The translations under genes were made by a program, and so were the position numbers. A stretch of 64,000 nucleotides of DNA from NCBI RefSeq assembly GCF_032884065.1, contig NC_088871.1, positions 49,408,880-49,472,879 on the forward strand. The letters are read 5' to 3'. The first letter of the stretch is position 1. Every line of letters begins with the position of its first letter. This document shows positions 1 to 13,900 of this stretch, in pieces. The notes below the pieces were generated by a model. That model worked only from the letters and a program-made list of their open reading frames with translations. It had not been told where the DNA came from and did no database searches. The DNA is from Artemia franciscana. Lineage: Eukaryota > Arthropoda > Branchiopoda > Anostraca > Artemiidae.

Positions 1-160
1 GACACACACAGACACACACAGACACACACAGACACACACAGACACACACAGACACACACAGACACACACAGACACACACAGACACACACAGACACACACA
101 GACACACACAGACACACACAGACACACACAGACACACACAGACACACACAGACACACACA

Positions 161-193
<33 letters not shown>
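1..193. repeat. (GACACACACA)n decamer satellite running into (CA)n
   Basis: About seventeen near-perfect copies of the decamer GACACACACA fill positions 1-170. Pure CA dinucleotides follow to about 193. The regular G every ten bases makes this a higher-order form of a CA microsatellite. The array begins at the window edge, so its full length is unknown. Confidence 0.97.
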
Positions 194-195
<2 letters not shown>

Positions 196-1776
196 TGTTT
201 TATGTGTTCTATCTTGTTGACTGACTCAATGATTAACATACATGTAGCATATTCTTGTTTTTTAGTGGCTCAGTAGATTCAAAATTTTATTCCGTATTTT
301 GCACTATTGCTTGTGTGACAAGTAAGCATTTAATTTTGGGAAGAAAGGCTCCAAAGGAACAATGCCACTTATAGCTCTTTTTAGCAGTAGACATAGATAC
401 AATTTCCTAAATTACCAAGACACATTACCAAGAGACTTTTTTTTAGGTGATAACTCTGAATTAAAAGCAAAAATATCCATACTTTTAACTTCCTTCAATT
501 TGAAATTACAATTAAGACCTTTTTGTCAAACTCAATGACTATGGATTGAAAGAGACTAAACTTGAGTTTACAATTTAAAAAGTCTTTTATCCGATACCCG
601 AATTATCCTCTAATCCTTCGATGCCTTTTTCTAAGACTTACAGTTTGAAAGGACCAAAAAATGCTCCTTACTTCTTTGCTCCTGAACACCTATCTTATAG
701 CCAAATCACATTATTTCATTTCTGAAAATTTATCCCCCCCCCCCTAGTGTGAGTTTCTTGAGATTCGTCTATTTTGCTTTGATCTACAAAAATTCTGGAT
801 ATTAATGTTATTTGTTCTTGAAATATGCCTTACTGCAATAGCAACCTATATTTTTTAGTTTTTTGTAAAAACATCTTTTTAGTGGACTTTATTGGCTCTG
901 ATATTGCCTGTAGTTTGAGGGAATACTCTTCTAGAACTTGTCTCACGAAAAAGAGGATGAAGGATAATAAACACTTCAAACCTACCTAGGGTGCCCATTT
1001 ACAGAAATTAAGGTACCACGCCGAACAAAAATTCAGCGTTGATTTATTTTGCTTTCTTTCTTTTTCTTATTTATTTTATCTTTATCGTTTTATTTTATTC
1101 TTTTTTATCTTTTTTTGTTTTTTTCTACAAATGTCTCATAAGATGGTTGGGCATAGACTAGACTTACATTAGAGATAGCAAGAATGTGATCTATACATAC
1201 CATCAAGAAATATTGCTAAATACTTTATTTCATTGCTTTTTTATTTATTCTTCTTAGCTTTTTTAGTTTATACTTTGTGACCTTGCTTGATGAGGGAACT
1301 ATTTGATCTAATGTCAATAATAATATGTTAATGATATAGTTAATACATTTAATAATAGATATGAAGCACAGATTTTTGGCGTTAATAATTTTCATTATTT
1401 TGATTTTCATCGATGTTATTTACATCTTAGCTTTTTAAAGTTAGGCCTATTTTTTGCGGTTTCGATGGATTTAGGCCCAAAATGTTCCTAGTTATGTTCC
1501 TGGTGTATAACACCCGATGTTATTTACATCTTAGCTTTTAAAAGTTAGGCCTATTTTTTTGCGGTTTTGATGGATTTAAGCCCCAGAAGTTCCTAGGTAT
1601 GTTCGTGGTGTATAAAACCCGATTTTATTTACATCTTAGCTTTTAGAAGTTAGGCCTTTATAGCTTTTAAAGTGAATAGACTGTTCTGTATTAATGTTTC
1701 CAGTTTATCAGGAATATACTAATGACATAATAATTTGTTTTTCAGTATTACATTACAAATGATCTTTTAATTACAG
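194..1776. other. Probable intron of the apolipophorin-like gene; no exon seen
   Basis: AT-rich sequence before the first recognised exon. I looked for an upstream exon of the VWD domain and saw no cysteine-rich reading frame with splice sites. It holds a 104-bp tandem repeat at 1412-1662 and a T-rich tract around 1045-1130. Confidence 0.6.
1412..1662. repeat. Tandem repeat, period about 104 bp, 2.4 copies
   Basis: The block starting TTATTTACATCTTAGC recurs near 1416, 1520 and 1625. Copies share the AGTTAGGCCTATTTTT and GTTCCTAG stretches and differ by scattered substitutions. No coding content is visible. Confidence 0.85.
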
Positions 1777-1919
1777 ATTCAAGCGGATCCCTTTTTTATA
1801 CTTTGTAAGCGAAAAGCTAAAAGAGAAAAAGATGCTGGTCGCTGTGCAGCTATTATGGCTTACCGTGAAGCTTGTCGAAAGAAAGGAGTAGAGATCTCTA
1901 TTCCTCAAACATGCCTGAA
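1777..1919 (+). CDS. Apolipophorin-like exon a (cysteine-rich region after VWD)
   Basis: 143 nt between acceptor TTACAG (ending 1776) and donor GTAAGT (from 1920). It encodes IQADPFF...CKRKAKREKDAGRC...AYREACRKKGV...PQTCLK. The spacing of cysteines and the AYREAC segment match the region that follows the VWD domain in apolipophorins. It ends with two bases (AA) of the Lys codon completed by the next exon. Confidence 0.85.
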
Positions 1920-4900
1920 GTAAGTTTACTGTAGAATGCCAAAAGTCTTAGTATGCTTATAAACGATTGTCTTATAATGCTATACTTCACTGGTGTTAGC
2001 TAGTTCTATTTGGTCCAAAATAGAAAAACGGAAAGTGTGAACTACATAGAAACAAAGGAAATACAATAATTCTTATGCTTCAGAACTTTTATTTCTTCTT
2101 ATTGGCTTAAAATTTTATCCAGGTGAGCCAATCAGATGTAATTTAACTATCTCGGAGCTGTAGGAAAGTAACATCTGTCTTTCTCTTAAACTAGGATAGG
2201 CACAGAGATACAAGAGTTTACTTGTAAAACCATTTTTTTTTTTTTACAAAAGAAGCAATCATATTTTGAATTAAATACGTTCAATGGGCAAAAAAAATTC
2301 ATTTGCTGCTTGTCCTCAGCTCAATATTTGGCAATATGATTTCAAAACCAATCATATTTGTGAAAGGTCTCTCCTGAAATAAGGAATAAGGCGATTGGCT
2401 AATACAGATTTATGTCACAATAACCAAGCAATGGATTTAAAGAACACTTTAACACGGAAATATAGAACAGTCATTTCTCTTTTTCACTTTGAAATTGGGC
2501 TTCCTACTAGGAAAATTAATTTTTAACGTGTTCAGAAAAGAAAACTCTCCAGTGAAAAAAAAATGTCATTTATTGCTGATTCAGGAATACATACTATTAT
2601 TTCAATTTAACCTACTAGTACAATGTTATTCTGGGAATAAATTAATGGGAATTTTGAAAAAAAAAGTATGAACCCCTCGAAAGTGGCGTCAGATCAAACG
2701 AAAAGGCATCATGGGAATTGCCATTACCGACATACCCATACAAGGAACTTAAAGTCTTCTTCTTTAACAACAAGAAAAATCACTTCTTTGCATGGGTAGC
2801 ACTGTTGCGTCATTTTTTACTCCTATTTCATTTTGTTTTTCTTCGCCGCAAGTGGGGCATTGGAACATCATAGAGAGAAGTTTAAGGGCTAGTTTGAAGG
2901 AAATTGCTATATCTATCATCTTTTTTTAAGTAAAAAAAAGAAAAGAGGAACATAATTTTTACAAAAACCGCATCTTTATATACAAGATGTTGCAACAGCC
3001 GTGTCTTTTGACACGATAACTATATTCAGAAATGGTTATTAAATTAGATATTTTTCTCTAATTATAATTTTTAAAAAAACGAAAACTGAAAAATGTTGAA
3101 GAGCTGGTATCTTTGTTTGTAGATGCCAAAATTTCAAATGAAAAGTTTTAAAAGTTTCTGTTCTCCCTTAAACGTTTGATTTTGTGACAATTCTAAAGCT
3201 CTGACTTGCACTAAAGAGTCAAACTACTTATGTTATTAGGCCCTTGTTTTCAGGCCACCCACATCCAACACGGAGTTTACCACGGGTTGTGCAGATTGTC
3301 GTTTTGAGAACCGTGTTCAACACGGGTGAATGTCTTCTCAAAACCCGTGTTCAACCCTGCTATTCTGGCACGTTACAATTTTTCAGAACCCGTGTCCAAG
3401 ACCCTTGGAACCCGTTAGATGAAAACTTATATTGAAATACTAAGTCCGACTGCAGAACAACAACATACCAAAACTTGCAAAGCGATCAAAAACTTTAATC
3501 AAAACAATTTTAAAGCAAGAATCTATACAGTAGAACAAAAACTTCTCTGACGTTTAAATCTTAACTTTAATTAGCTACCATTAAGTTTATTTTTGGATTT
3601 TCTAATTCTGCGAAGTAACGCCGAACTGTAAGTGCCACTAGAAGTTTCGATTCTATCAAAACCCTGTTAAAACCCCAAGGATTCTTCTTTCATGATTCTC
3701 TTCTATTACTTATACTATTATGCATCTCTGAACTGGTCTGCCGTACTTATCTCTATATTTGTGAAGTCAGAATAAAGGTATGAATTTTTGGATAGAGCAA
3801 GAGTTAAGGGGCGCAGTTTATGGCCCTTAAATCTTGAATATTTTTGGACGACTCTAATATCTTCGAGGTTATATATATTGACAATTTTCATGATACTTAC
3901 TTAACATGTTTTGATTTTTGACAGATCATTATGTAATCAGTGAGCTCTAAAGTCTTTATTTAAATTTTTTATAGAAATACAACAACAGCTTTGATACATC
4001 TAGAGACACTGAAAGAGAGGAAAAAAACACACTACTGCACAAACAAAACATAAAAGAGTTTTTTATATCAAAATAGCGTGGATTAACTCCTGGATCTCAC
4101 GCTATTTTGATGATAGTAAACAAGAACAGGGCGCGATTCCTTAAGCGCGATTCTTTAAAAATTAGACTTCTACAAGATGTGCTATTTTTAAAGTTACTAT
4201 TTCAGTAACATTAATTTTAGTCATTAACCTCTATTTTAACACATACCATTCTCATGTCAGAAGCCCCTCAATCACTACTATTAACTATACTTTAATAATT
4301 TTCTTGCAAGAAAATGAAAATTTCTAAATTTTTCGTATTTTTAGGACTTTAAACGCGAATTTATAGTTTGTGTCCCATTGGACCCTTTTTAAAGTCATAT
4401 AAGTTCAGAAATGAAAACTTTAGTGGAAATATTACCGGCTTCTTAATCTTCTCTTATCAGATTCATCGCACAAGTCTCCCGTACTCTTTGGACTAATATA
4501 TGGAATGTTTGGGGTGATAGCCTGGGGGGCAGATTACCCCTTAAATTTTGGAATATACCCTTTTTTTCGTTCTTTAAAAAGTAGTGAAATTTTTGCCCCC
4601 TCTCCTGCCCTACATTCTCATGAGTCGGTGCCACTGGAGATAGTGTCTGAATCCGGAATTATCAAAAATTGTCTCTGTATGTGATCTCTTCTTTGCTTTA
4701 TGCTGGTAATTATATTTTCATTTTAAATGATATTTATTAGATGATATTTTAAATCATATTTTCAGGTGTGAAACTGGTGACAGAACTAATTTTGGAATAT
4801 ACCCTTTTTTTCGTTCTTTAAAAAGTAGTGAAATTTTTGCCCCCTCTCCTGCCCTACATTCTCATGAGTCGGTGCCACTGGAGATAGTGTCTAAATCCGG

Positions 4901-7900
4901 ACTTATCAAAAATTGTCTCTGTATGTGATCTCTTCTTTGCTTTATGCTGGTAATTATATTTTCATTTTAAATGATATCTATTAGATGATATTTTAAATCA
5001 TATTTTCAGGTGTGAAACTGGTGACAGAACTAATTTTGCTTTTAATGAAGTAAAGAAATTCACTGTTGGCAAAGAAACAAATGTAAAGCCTGTGACAGAT
5101 ATTCTTTTCATCTTTGAAAACGATGAATGCATCAAAGAGGTATTGAAACGACTCCAACTGATCATAGTTCGAATAGATAAGGAGTTACAGACAACTGCAA
5201 AAACGAAGAACAACAGGTAAGATCAGCTAAGATAGGGCTAAAAACCTCATCTTGAACGTGACAACAATCTGGACATGAGTGTGACCACTCTGCACTCTGG
5301 CTGCACTTAGTATTAGGATGGCAATGGTAAATAACGTGATCACTTTTTGGACAATGGTGGGAACGGGTTTAAGGCGAATCTGAGTTCTAATCCTCCATAA
5401 CTCTTGCTTATTTAGCTTTAGCTTTGTCAAACATCAGTTTCAAAAAATTCCTTAAATCTTTGTTTACGTAGCAAAACTACTTTCTAGAAAGTATTAAAGA
5501 AAGCAGTATCTGAAAAGCGATTACTTACCCTAGTTTTACCTATCACTTTTTTTGTATTTGAGGATCTGATATATTGTAAAAAGATTTTGAAAATATCAAA
5601 GTTTGAGGATAGTTTTAAAATTCTTCGTCATTCTAATTTATATCATTGCATCCAAAATGATAGGACACACTTGACCCTTCCGAAAATATTTTATTCTACT
5701 CCTTTTTTGGGGTCTTCATCTACTGGAAGTATCCGGATTGTATTGTTTGTGGTTGTGTTTTAGTTCTATTTGGTTTACATTGAATGACAGTGAATTACAT
5801 TGAAAACAGTGACAATCTTTTTTTTTAACTTTTTATATCTGTCTCAGTTCAGTTCAGTTTATTAACATCAAAATAAAATGGACAATAATAACTCTTTACC
5901 CCTACAAGGCTCCATGGCCCGTTACATAAGGGTTAAAACAAAATAAATACCAAATAAAGAGTCTCTTCTTAAAAAAAATCAAATTAAATATTTTTTTTTG
6001 TTATTTTTACTTACCGCTTCGTCCTCGAAATCCAAATCCAAGTCCACACCATCTCCCACCAACACTAAATCACTACAATTAGAAATAAACAAATAAACGT
6101 GCTCAAGCCTAGCAAGTCTTGGTATGATATTTCTTCAATTTGGCTCAGTGTTGCTCGTCATTGCACTGTCATGTCCATAATGAAAGGGCATATTCTCAAT
6201 TTTGATTTTTATTCCCAGTTTTTTGCAGCTGTTGTATGGCAATAGTTACGTGAAAAACGTATTTGGATTGTAAAAATATTACATTTACATTTAAAGAGTA
6301 AATTTCACCTAAGTTAAATTTCTGCCACTAAAGAAACCCTAGCTGGATTAAACTGGGATAAGGCCATAAAATCTTTAAACTATAACAGACTTTGGAGATC
6401 TTTCAGGTGACATTTGTTTATTTGCTACTTCTGACTGAATTCGTTCATTTAGCTTTATTCAAGTAAAATTTTTTAGTGCATTCAATTTATATGTATAGTT
6501 TTCTTAAACAGTTGAGAAAATAAAACAAAATAATATTCATGTCCAAATCATTAAAATGGAAATTTCGACTGATAGTTTACTCTTTAATAGAAAAGGGATA
6601 CGTTTTCCTGTGTTTCCCTCAACCTATAGTGTAAGCCATTCTTCTGAGGTCACTAAACTTAGTTAGATTTTAGCATTACGTTGAAATTTGACTTTTAGCC
6701 TATATTCTGATTTATTTGTAGACCCATTAAATTCTGAAATTTTTTTAAGATACGTTCTGATAGATTACAAACCTCTTTTAACTCCTTTCATTACAAGAGT
6801 TTCAATAGAAGAAGAAGGCGGCCTGAAAATTTAATAAGAACATAATTGTTTTATGAAAGACCAGATGAAGCAGACGGCCCTCGCTGCATAGGTTGCCTCA
6901 TCAACTATTCTAATATAGACTATTGGCCTAAAATAGAGAGTGAGCTGGAAAGGCATTTTAATTCATCCAGCTGAATCAGAACATGAATGACAATTCACAC
7001 AACATGTGGCATGCGAAAACGACACTTGTAGGTTTTAACTTGCATGTCATTGATTGCAAAATTTATTTTTTTAGGTTTGGATTCTTGATATACGGATCGA
7101 GTGTTGAATCTGTGTCCTTCAACAAGGCTCAGTTATTTAGTGGTAAAAACGCCCGTGATTTGCTGCATTATTTGAAGGAAACATGTATGTACCCTTTCCT
7201 TTAACGATGGGCATCTGCTATTAACTATTAATTAAAAGCATGACCACAGCCAAAATTGAGTTTCCAAAGAATCGAGAAAGAAAATTCAGTCAACAAATAA
7301 TTTTTCACACTGTGGGGTTAGTTTTTTAACCCGCAAACCTGGCTAACTCAGTAAAGTATCCCACCCAAACTGGAATCATGTATATAATACTGCTTGAAAT
7401 CAATAGAAAACTCTAGCTACCCATCTCTGCCTTTCACTTGTGAATAAAAAAAAAGTTGTAAGCTTTTGTAGCACTCCAAAATGAACGCTAAATTACGTTA
7501 CATTTTACAATTTCAAAGAAAATGCAAAAAAGATGCTTATTAACGAATTAGGGCGCCAAGGAATTGGCAAATCTCTCCGTATGTTAGTTGATATATTGTA
7601 GTTTGTTTTGATGCATGGTAAGTCTGTTGATTGGTTGGGAAGGTGGCCAGAATAATTTGGTATTTCTTCTTTACTAATATTGTTTTGACGAAGTCTCATT
7701 CATAGACCGTGTCTTCGATCGAAAAAAGTTGGCAAGCCTAAGAACTCAAGAGCACGTAACGGGGTCATATGCTAGAAGCTTCTTCAAAAAGACGGGATAT
7801 TTTGTCATTGGTTATTTTGTACTTCAAAAGACATTGTGTAACCTACATTAAGCAACGCTAGTGTAAAAAGTGTAATCTCACAAAAAAGAAATGACACACT

Positions 7901-10900
7901 TATTTACTTTTAAAGTTATCCCAAATATACGATTTTCACGACAAAATACTGATGGAGAACTCTACTGGAAAGGTTTTTATGGCACTTGGTATCTATCAAG
8001 TGACATATAGCGATCGCAGATGCTGTCGGTCGATCGGTCTGTCTGTCTGTCCCAGTTTTGCTACTTTAGGCACTTCCAGTTAAGCTAGGACGATGAAATT
8101 TGGCAGGCATATCAGGAACCAGGCCAGATTAAGTTATAAATTGTCTTTTCTCCGATTCTACCATCTGGGGGCAGGGAGTGGGGGGACGGTTAAATCGGAA
8201 AATTAGAAAAAATGAGGTAATTTTAACTTACGAACGGGTGATCGGATCTTAATGTGTTTGACGACTCGGAAGACATTGTGTAGCATACATCAAGCAACGC
8301 TGGTGTAAAAAGTTTAAATTCACAAAACAGAAATGATCCACTTATTTACTTTTAAAATTCCCCTAGATATATGATTTTCACGACAAAAATACTGACGGGA
8401 AATTGTACTGGAAAGGTTTTATATTTTTTTCTCATGGCACTTGCATCTGTTGATACAGATTCCAGTAAGGCCAAATTCATGTCTCTTGCTATTTTACCCT
8501 CAACTTTGAGAAGATCATTTGGGGTAATATATAATCAAGTAATCGTCCATCGAAAATCATCAGGGGTAATATATAAACAAGTAATCGAGGTCGCTCCTTG
8601 TAGTAAGGAGCGACCTGGCTCAAAAGCAACCGAAACTTTAAAAAAATGGAATTTTGATACCAATATTTACAGCAAAGGAACCAAATTTTTATGCTGATTT
8701 TAAACACATAAGTTACGAGCCTGAGAAAATTTATCTAAAATGAGAAAATAGGGGGGGAAACACCCCCTAAAAGTCAAGGAATCTTAACAAAAATTGTCCC
8801 CGCCTCAACGCCTCGCTCTTAGCGCTAAAGTTTTTATTTTATTTAAAAAGTAGAGTTGTGAGGAAGAGGTAAACTTTAGCGTAAAGATCGGAGCGCTGAG
8901 GAGGGACAACCCCTTTCATATATTGAATAATTTCTGTCGTTTTAAGTTTTAATGTTGCTCCTTACTTGCAGTTAAAAACACTTTTTTTTCATTTAATTTC
9001 TTGAAACACGAATTGAAGTATGCAGCAATCGTGACGAGTGTGATCTGATCAAGGCTTATAAACCTAGAAGTTATTTCATCTAGCCAAGCCTTTTGGAGGT
9101 TCTGACCTACATTTGAGAGTCCTCACTAAACACAGTTTGCGAACAGGCTATGGCAACTTCTGGATACACCTGTGCATGCTGTTTATCAGCATAGATTGGT
9201 CAATGAAATACATTATTCTTCTTCTCGACCATTTACAAAACAATTTCCTCTGTTGGATCTTTTCTGCTGAATGTTCACTCGTAGATACCAAAATAAGCCG
9301 AAATAATATCTTTTTCGATATCGATATTTGCGTTTCGATATCGAAATTTGATGCGATAAATCAATATTGATATTAAATATCGCCCAACACTAGTGTTTTG
9401 TTCTTCACGTAATAAGCCCCTGTGTGTCTATTTGTTTGTTTCGTCGCCTTGGCTTATGGTGCTGCAGGGGGGTCGGTTTTAAGCGTTAAACCGGTACGAT
9501 TGAAGAAGAGTGTTTTTCGATATCTAAGCACTGGAAGGCCTAAAGCCATGATGAGTTTATAGTGCTATTAGCAGTCATTCTTTTATGGCATGTTTAAACC
9601 TTGTTTTTATAAACATATAATTTGATTTTTTGTGCCATTATTATTTTTGAGCCTTTATCCTATACTATTCATCAGTAAAATTTAAAACATAGCGATATTA
9701 AGAAAGAGTATTGGACAGTTTATTAGGATTAAAGGAGCTTAAGCTGCAAATTTATTGACGGTTTACAGCTTTAGATATCTTGTAACGTCATTTACAATAA
9801 CCTCGTCTTTTTATTTAGTTGCATAACATTGATTTAAGCTGTTAGTGTAACTCCCACTGAAGCTAAAGAAGGTAAGGTAATCTCCTTTAACTATATTTTG
9901 TTCAGTGCTTTAATATTTTAGTGCTTTTTATATGGCTTAACATATAGATTTGGACTAAATTGTTTGAATTCCCCAACTCATTGTCTTCTACTACCAACCT
10001 TGAGAGCCCCCCAACTGAAGGACCAGTTACTAGACTCCAACAAATAAAAAAGAATTGTCCAGAGTTACTGACTTGCTCAGCCTATAGTACTGAGAGATAT
10101 CGCAAATCATTTGTTCCATATTTTACCCGTCATTTTAATAATATTGACGCGACTAATATTTAAATTTTGATTAATATGGGTTTGATTAATATAATGTTTG
10201 TTTAAATTTTCCTGTGATTGTTTTTGAAGGTATAAATTATTTTTGTCATGATATGCTAATGCTAGCTCCGGCTATTGTAGTGAATAAATATATTCTATTA
10301 TATTCTAAGTACTCTATTCATGCGAGTTTGATACACTACCTAAATTAGTTGCATTTCAGATCCAAATAATGAATTGGGACGCGAATCAAACAACACCGAT
10401 CAGTTAAGACTTGCCATTGAGACCTTCCCGTTCCGTTATCACTCTTCAAGAACTGTGGTCTTTGTTCCATGTAGCTTGTGTCAAATTAATGACTTAGAGG
10501 TAATATATGATTTCTTTTTCAGACAACTATTCTAGATTCTGTATTCTAGTATTCTGTATTCTGTATTCTAGACATTATTCTGGACATTATATCTAGACAT
10601 TATATTTTGTATTCTAGACTGTATTCTGTATTCTGTATTCTAGACAACAAAGCTATATGATGGATAAGCGAGAGTGCCGTTGACAAAACCATACGCGCTC
10701 TTTCTTTGGGACTGTATAGTTTAATAAGCAGAATAAGGGTAACCGAGAGTGCCGTGGACGAAAACCCACATACTATGTTCTTGTGGCTGCATAATTTAAT
10801 AGGTCAAATAATGGGTACCAAAATAAAGTTTTTTTTCAGTTTAGACATACTATTGAGACCAAGTGTAGTCTTTGTTCCATATAGCTTAGGTAAGATATAG

Positions 10901-13900
10901 GTAGTTTGAGATCCTTCTATCTGAACTAATTGTAATTCAGAAGGTAATGTATGACTTTCAAGCTTACATTTTTTGCTGTAACTGTTAATAATTCTCGATT
11001 GAAACGTCCTCAGCAATACACATTGGTTTAATTTAATAGAAATAGGTTGCTAGGAATATAGCTGTCGTCATTATTGAAGTGCTGTCCAAACACGCAGTAT
11101 GCTATTTACTTGGCTACCATTTCTGAAATCCAAGCGTTAGTGTTTTGGTATTTGTAACAACTTTGCTAGAGATATAATCTCTACAGGGATCCCTATCAGG
11201 GTAGTCGTCTTTTCTCGTTTAATTTTGTATTCAGAGGATAATTTTAAAAAGTGATTGTCGCAAATTGTATATAGTTGTCGAGTACACAGAGCTAAACCAT
11301 CCACAGTAGGTTGGCTTAGTACAAATAGGTGACCAACAATATTGCATTTGCAGAACCTGATCGTCACGAGCCATGCTGTATACTATTTGAATAGGTACCA
11401 TTTCTGAACACAAAGTACTTTTCAATTTGTTACTGTATGGTCCAGGCGTATTTGTCTTTCTCTATTGATTGTGTATGCTGAGGGTAGCGTATGATTTGTA
11501 GAAACGATCATCGCACCTTGTTTATTGCTCTCGAGTACACTAAGCCTAACAATACAGAGTGGGTTGGCTTAGTGCAAATAGGTATCCAGAAATGCTGTAT
11601 AGTACTGGGCCATGAAGTCTCCATTTTAATGGGTATCATTCAAGATTCTTGGTGGTAATATTCTTAGATTTGGTATAGTATCGTGTTAATTGACTAGCCG
11701 AATTTGCACAGAAAATGTTCATTTTCAGGAATATAGAATGGTCGCAAAGTTTATTTTGGTAGATCATTTTATAATATTTCAAAAAAAATTTCTATTTTAT
11801 AACCAACTAGGTTTGAACTTTTGGATTTCTAAGGATAAGTGCAAAATAAAATGTGTATTGTACAAGAAAGAATTGTCCCTATTTATCATTGTACATCGCT
11901 TTCATTTATTTTTCACTCTAAAATGGATCTTTTTTTTTGTACCTACAATTTCGGCTTTTCTCTGTGAAATCTTGTTGGTCTTTATTGATTCGTCAGTATT
12001 TAAACATTTTAAGATATATGTGAATCAAAATAAGCGTTAATTTGTATCATTATCTCCCTTTGTCATTTCTGTGGCACATTCTTGCAAGGCTCAAAATAAA
12101 TATAGAGTATATAAATAGCTAACAAACATTGATAGAATATAGCTTATGTTTAATATAGCCTATGCAAAACGATATATTACCAAACATTGAAATACTTCCC
12201 CCTCCCTCCGTCCTTAATTTCTAGATTCGTTCAACTTCCTGAGATATAGTACTCCCTTTTCTAATTTTATACTATTTTACTGACGTTCATAAAATTAAAG
12301 CCGAAAGTAAAGATTCCAGTTTTAATCACTTAAATGATCGCCAAGTCCTTGCCAATAATATCTAGATATCTGGTTGACTAGTAAAGCGGTAACTACTCTC
12401 TCTAAGGTTACCTTTCAGTGAGTGGCATTGATCAAACCTATGAGAGGGTCTCTTAAGAGCTTTTATTGGCAATGTTTTTATACTTTACTGTCTAGCCATT
12501 TACAAATCTTACCAATCGAATTCCCCCCTTGGAGCAAGAGGGGGGGGGGGGTAATACCCTCTTTATAATTCTATATATCAACTACAAATGTATCTTTTTT
12601 TCTAGGAACAAAAGGGACTTACTTCTGCCTTCACAGCCAGTAAACTACCAGTGCACATATACTTTAATGAGGAGTTTAGCTTCTTGAAACTTACTGAAAG
12701 GAAGTCCATTCTAGGATTTAACTCCGATGGGGGTATTACCACAAAACAATCTGGATCTAAAAAAGTGGGTAGTCATATACAACTGTTGCAACGCAATGCT
12801 GGAATCTGTGCTGATATCTCTTTGAAAACAAATGGTAAGTGGTTACATTTATGGCAAGTGCGACACTAAAGGCCATATTCAAGAAATGGCCACTTTTATA
12901 TTCAATAAATGGCAGAAAGGCCTTGGATTTAATTACTCTGTAAAATGTAAAACCGCTGTAAGGGGTTGGTGTTAACTGTTGGATGATAATTTAAGGTGAT
13001 TTCTTTCTTGGCCTATCCCCTAGTAGATCCTTTCGCAAGGATCCTGTTCCTTATGAACAACGTTGCTGGAGCCCCTGATTTAGAGTTATACTATATAGTT
13101 TTTTTTTAGAAAATGAGCTTTGCTTTAATAAATTTGATGAAAGTTTCCACCGAAAGTTGAACTATATTTAATTTCTGTTGTGTAATATCAAATATGAGGA
13201 CTATGTTTCCTTTGCCAAATTTTTTAATAGATAATTAAACAGGAGCTTTCAAATTCTTACATACCTCCCAAAGAGGATACACCTCCTAGTTGGTAACCAC
13301 TGGACGGACTGTGTGGATGTTTTCCGATTGTGCTCCAATGCGAGATTCTTCTGGGTATATTCAAAAGATGAAGCAGCGGTAAAGCTTCCAAGAGGAGTCT
13401 CCATTCCCTACTAATTACCTAATGGTGTTTTGCTAGTTTTCAATATATTTTGTAACGAGACTTAAAACAAGCTATGATTGTCACCCAGCCATTTCAGATG
13501 ATTGAAATTATGTAGGGGATGTCCCCGGTATCAACAGATATCCCAAATTTGATACCCTTCTTTTTGATGTCATGGCGTCAGGTTAGGTTCAATACAATCA
13601 TCCTTGGAACGTTGATTTACATCATCCTCGACTTCTCACATTTTCATATAACCTTTGGCATAGTTGTATGTGATTCGCAATATTTTTTAGAACAGATGAA
13701 TTAGGTTAAGAGAGATCCCATAATTTAAAGGATGTGGAAGGCGTTATTGCAGTACATTTGACCATATGAAAATGGTTCAAAATAATCTTCAAAGGTTTGT
13801 GATGGATCTGCCGCAAAAGTGATTTTATGATAAAGCTGTCCAGCTACTTAGAAGCTAAACAGATTACAAATATTGATGGTTTGATCATCGCTTACGTTAA

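Larger units (their letters stand above)
1920..5009 (+). other. Intron a-b of the apolipophorin-like gene
   Basis: 3.1 kb of AT-rich intron. It holds a dispersed repeat (about 2550-2860), an ACCCGTGTT motif cluster (3250-3425), a 14-bp perfect hairpin (4067-4111) and a 244-bp tandem duplication reaching into the next exon (4544-5031). No other coding sequence is supported. Confidence 0.8.
7185..10359 (+). other. Intron c-d of the apolipophorin-like gene
   Basis: Holds dispersed repeats R2 (7920-8270) and R1 (8500-9010), an ATATCGATA-rich stretch (9290-9390) and a possible LINE tail (9960-10320). No host exon other than the flanking ones was found. Confidence 0.75.
10500..12605 (+). other. 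Intron d-e of the apolipophorin-like gene
   Basis: Begins with a TATTCTG minisatellite, then a 77-bp imperfect direct repeat (GAGAGTGCCG at 10668 and 10745), a decayed copy of exon d (10837-10889) and a degenerate tandem array to about 11680. From 11700 to 12605 nothing beyond AT-rich sequence and a short G run is visible. Confidence 0.8.

Noticed and set aside
11690-12040. 116-codon plus-strand ORF, hydrophobic (FIIFQKKFLFYNQ...)
   Set aside because: AT-rich intron sequence rich in Phe/Ile/Lys codons by composition; no motif, no splice context.
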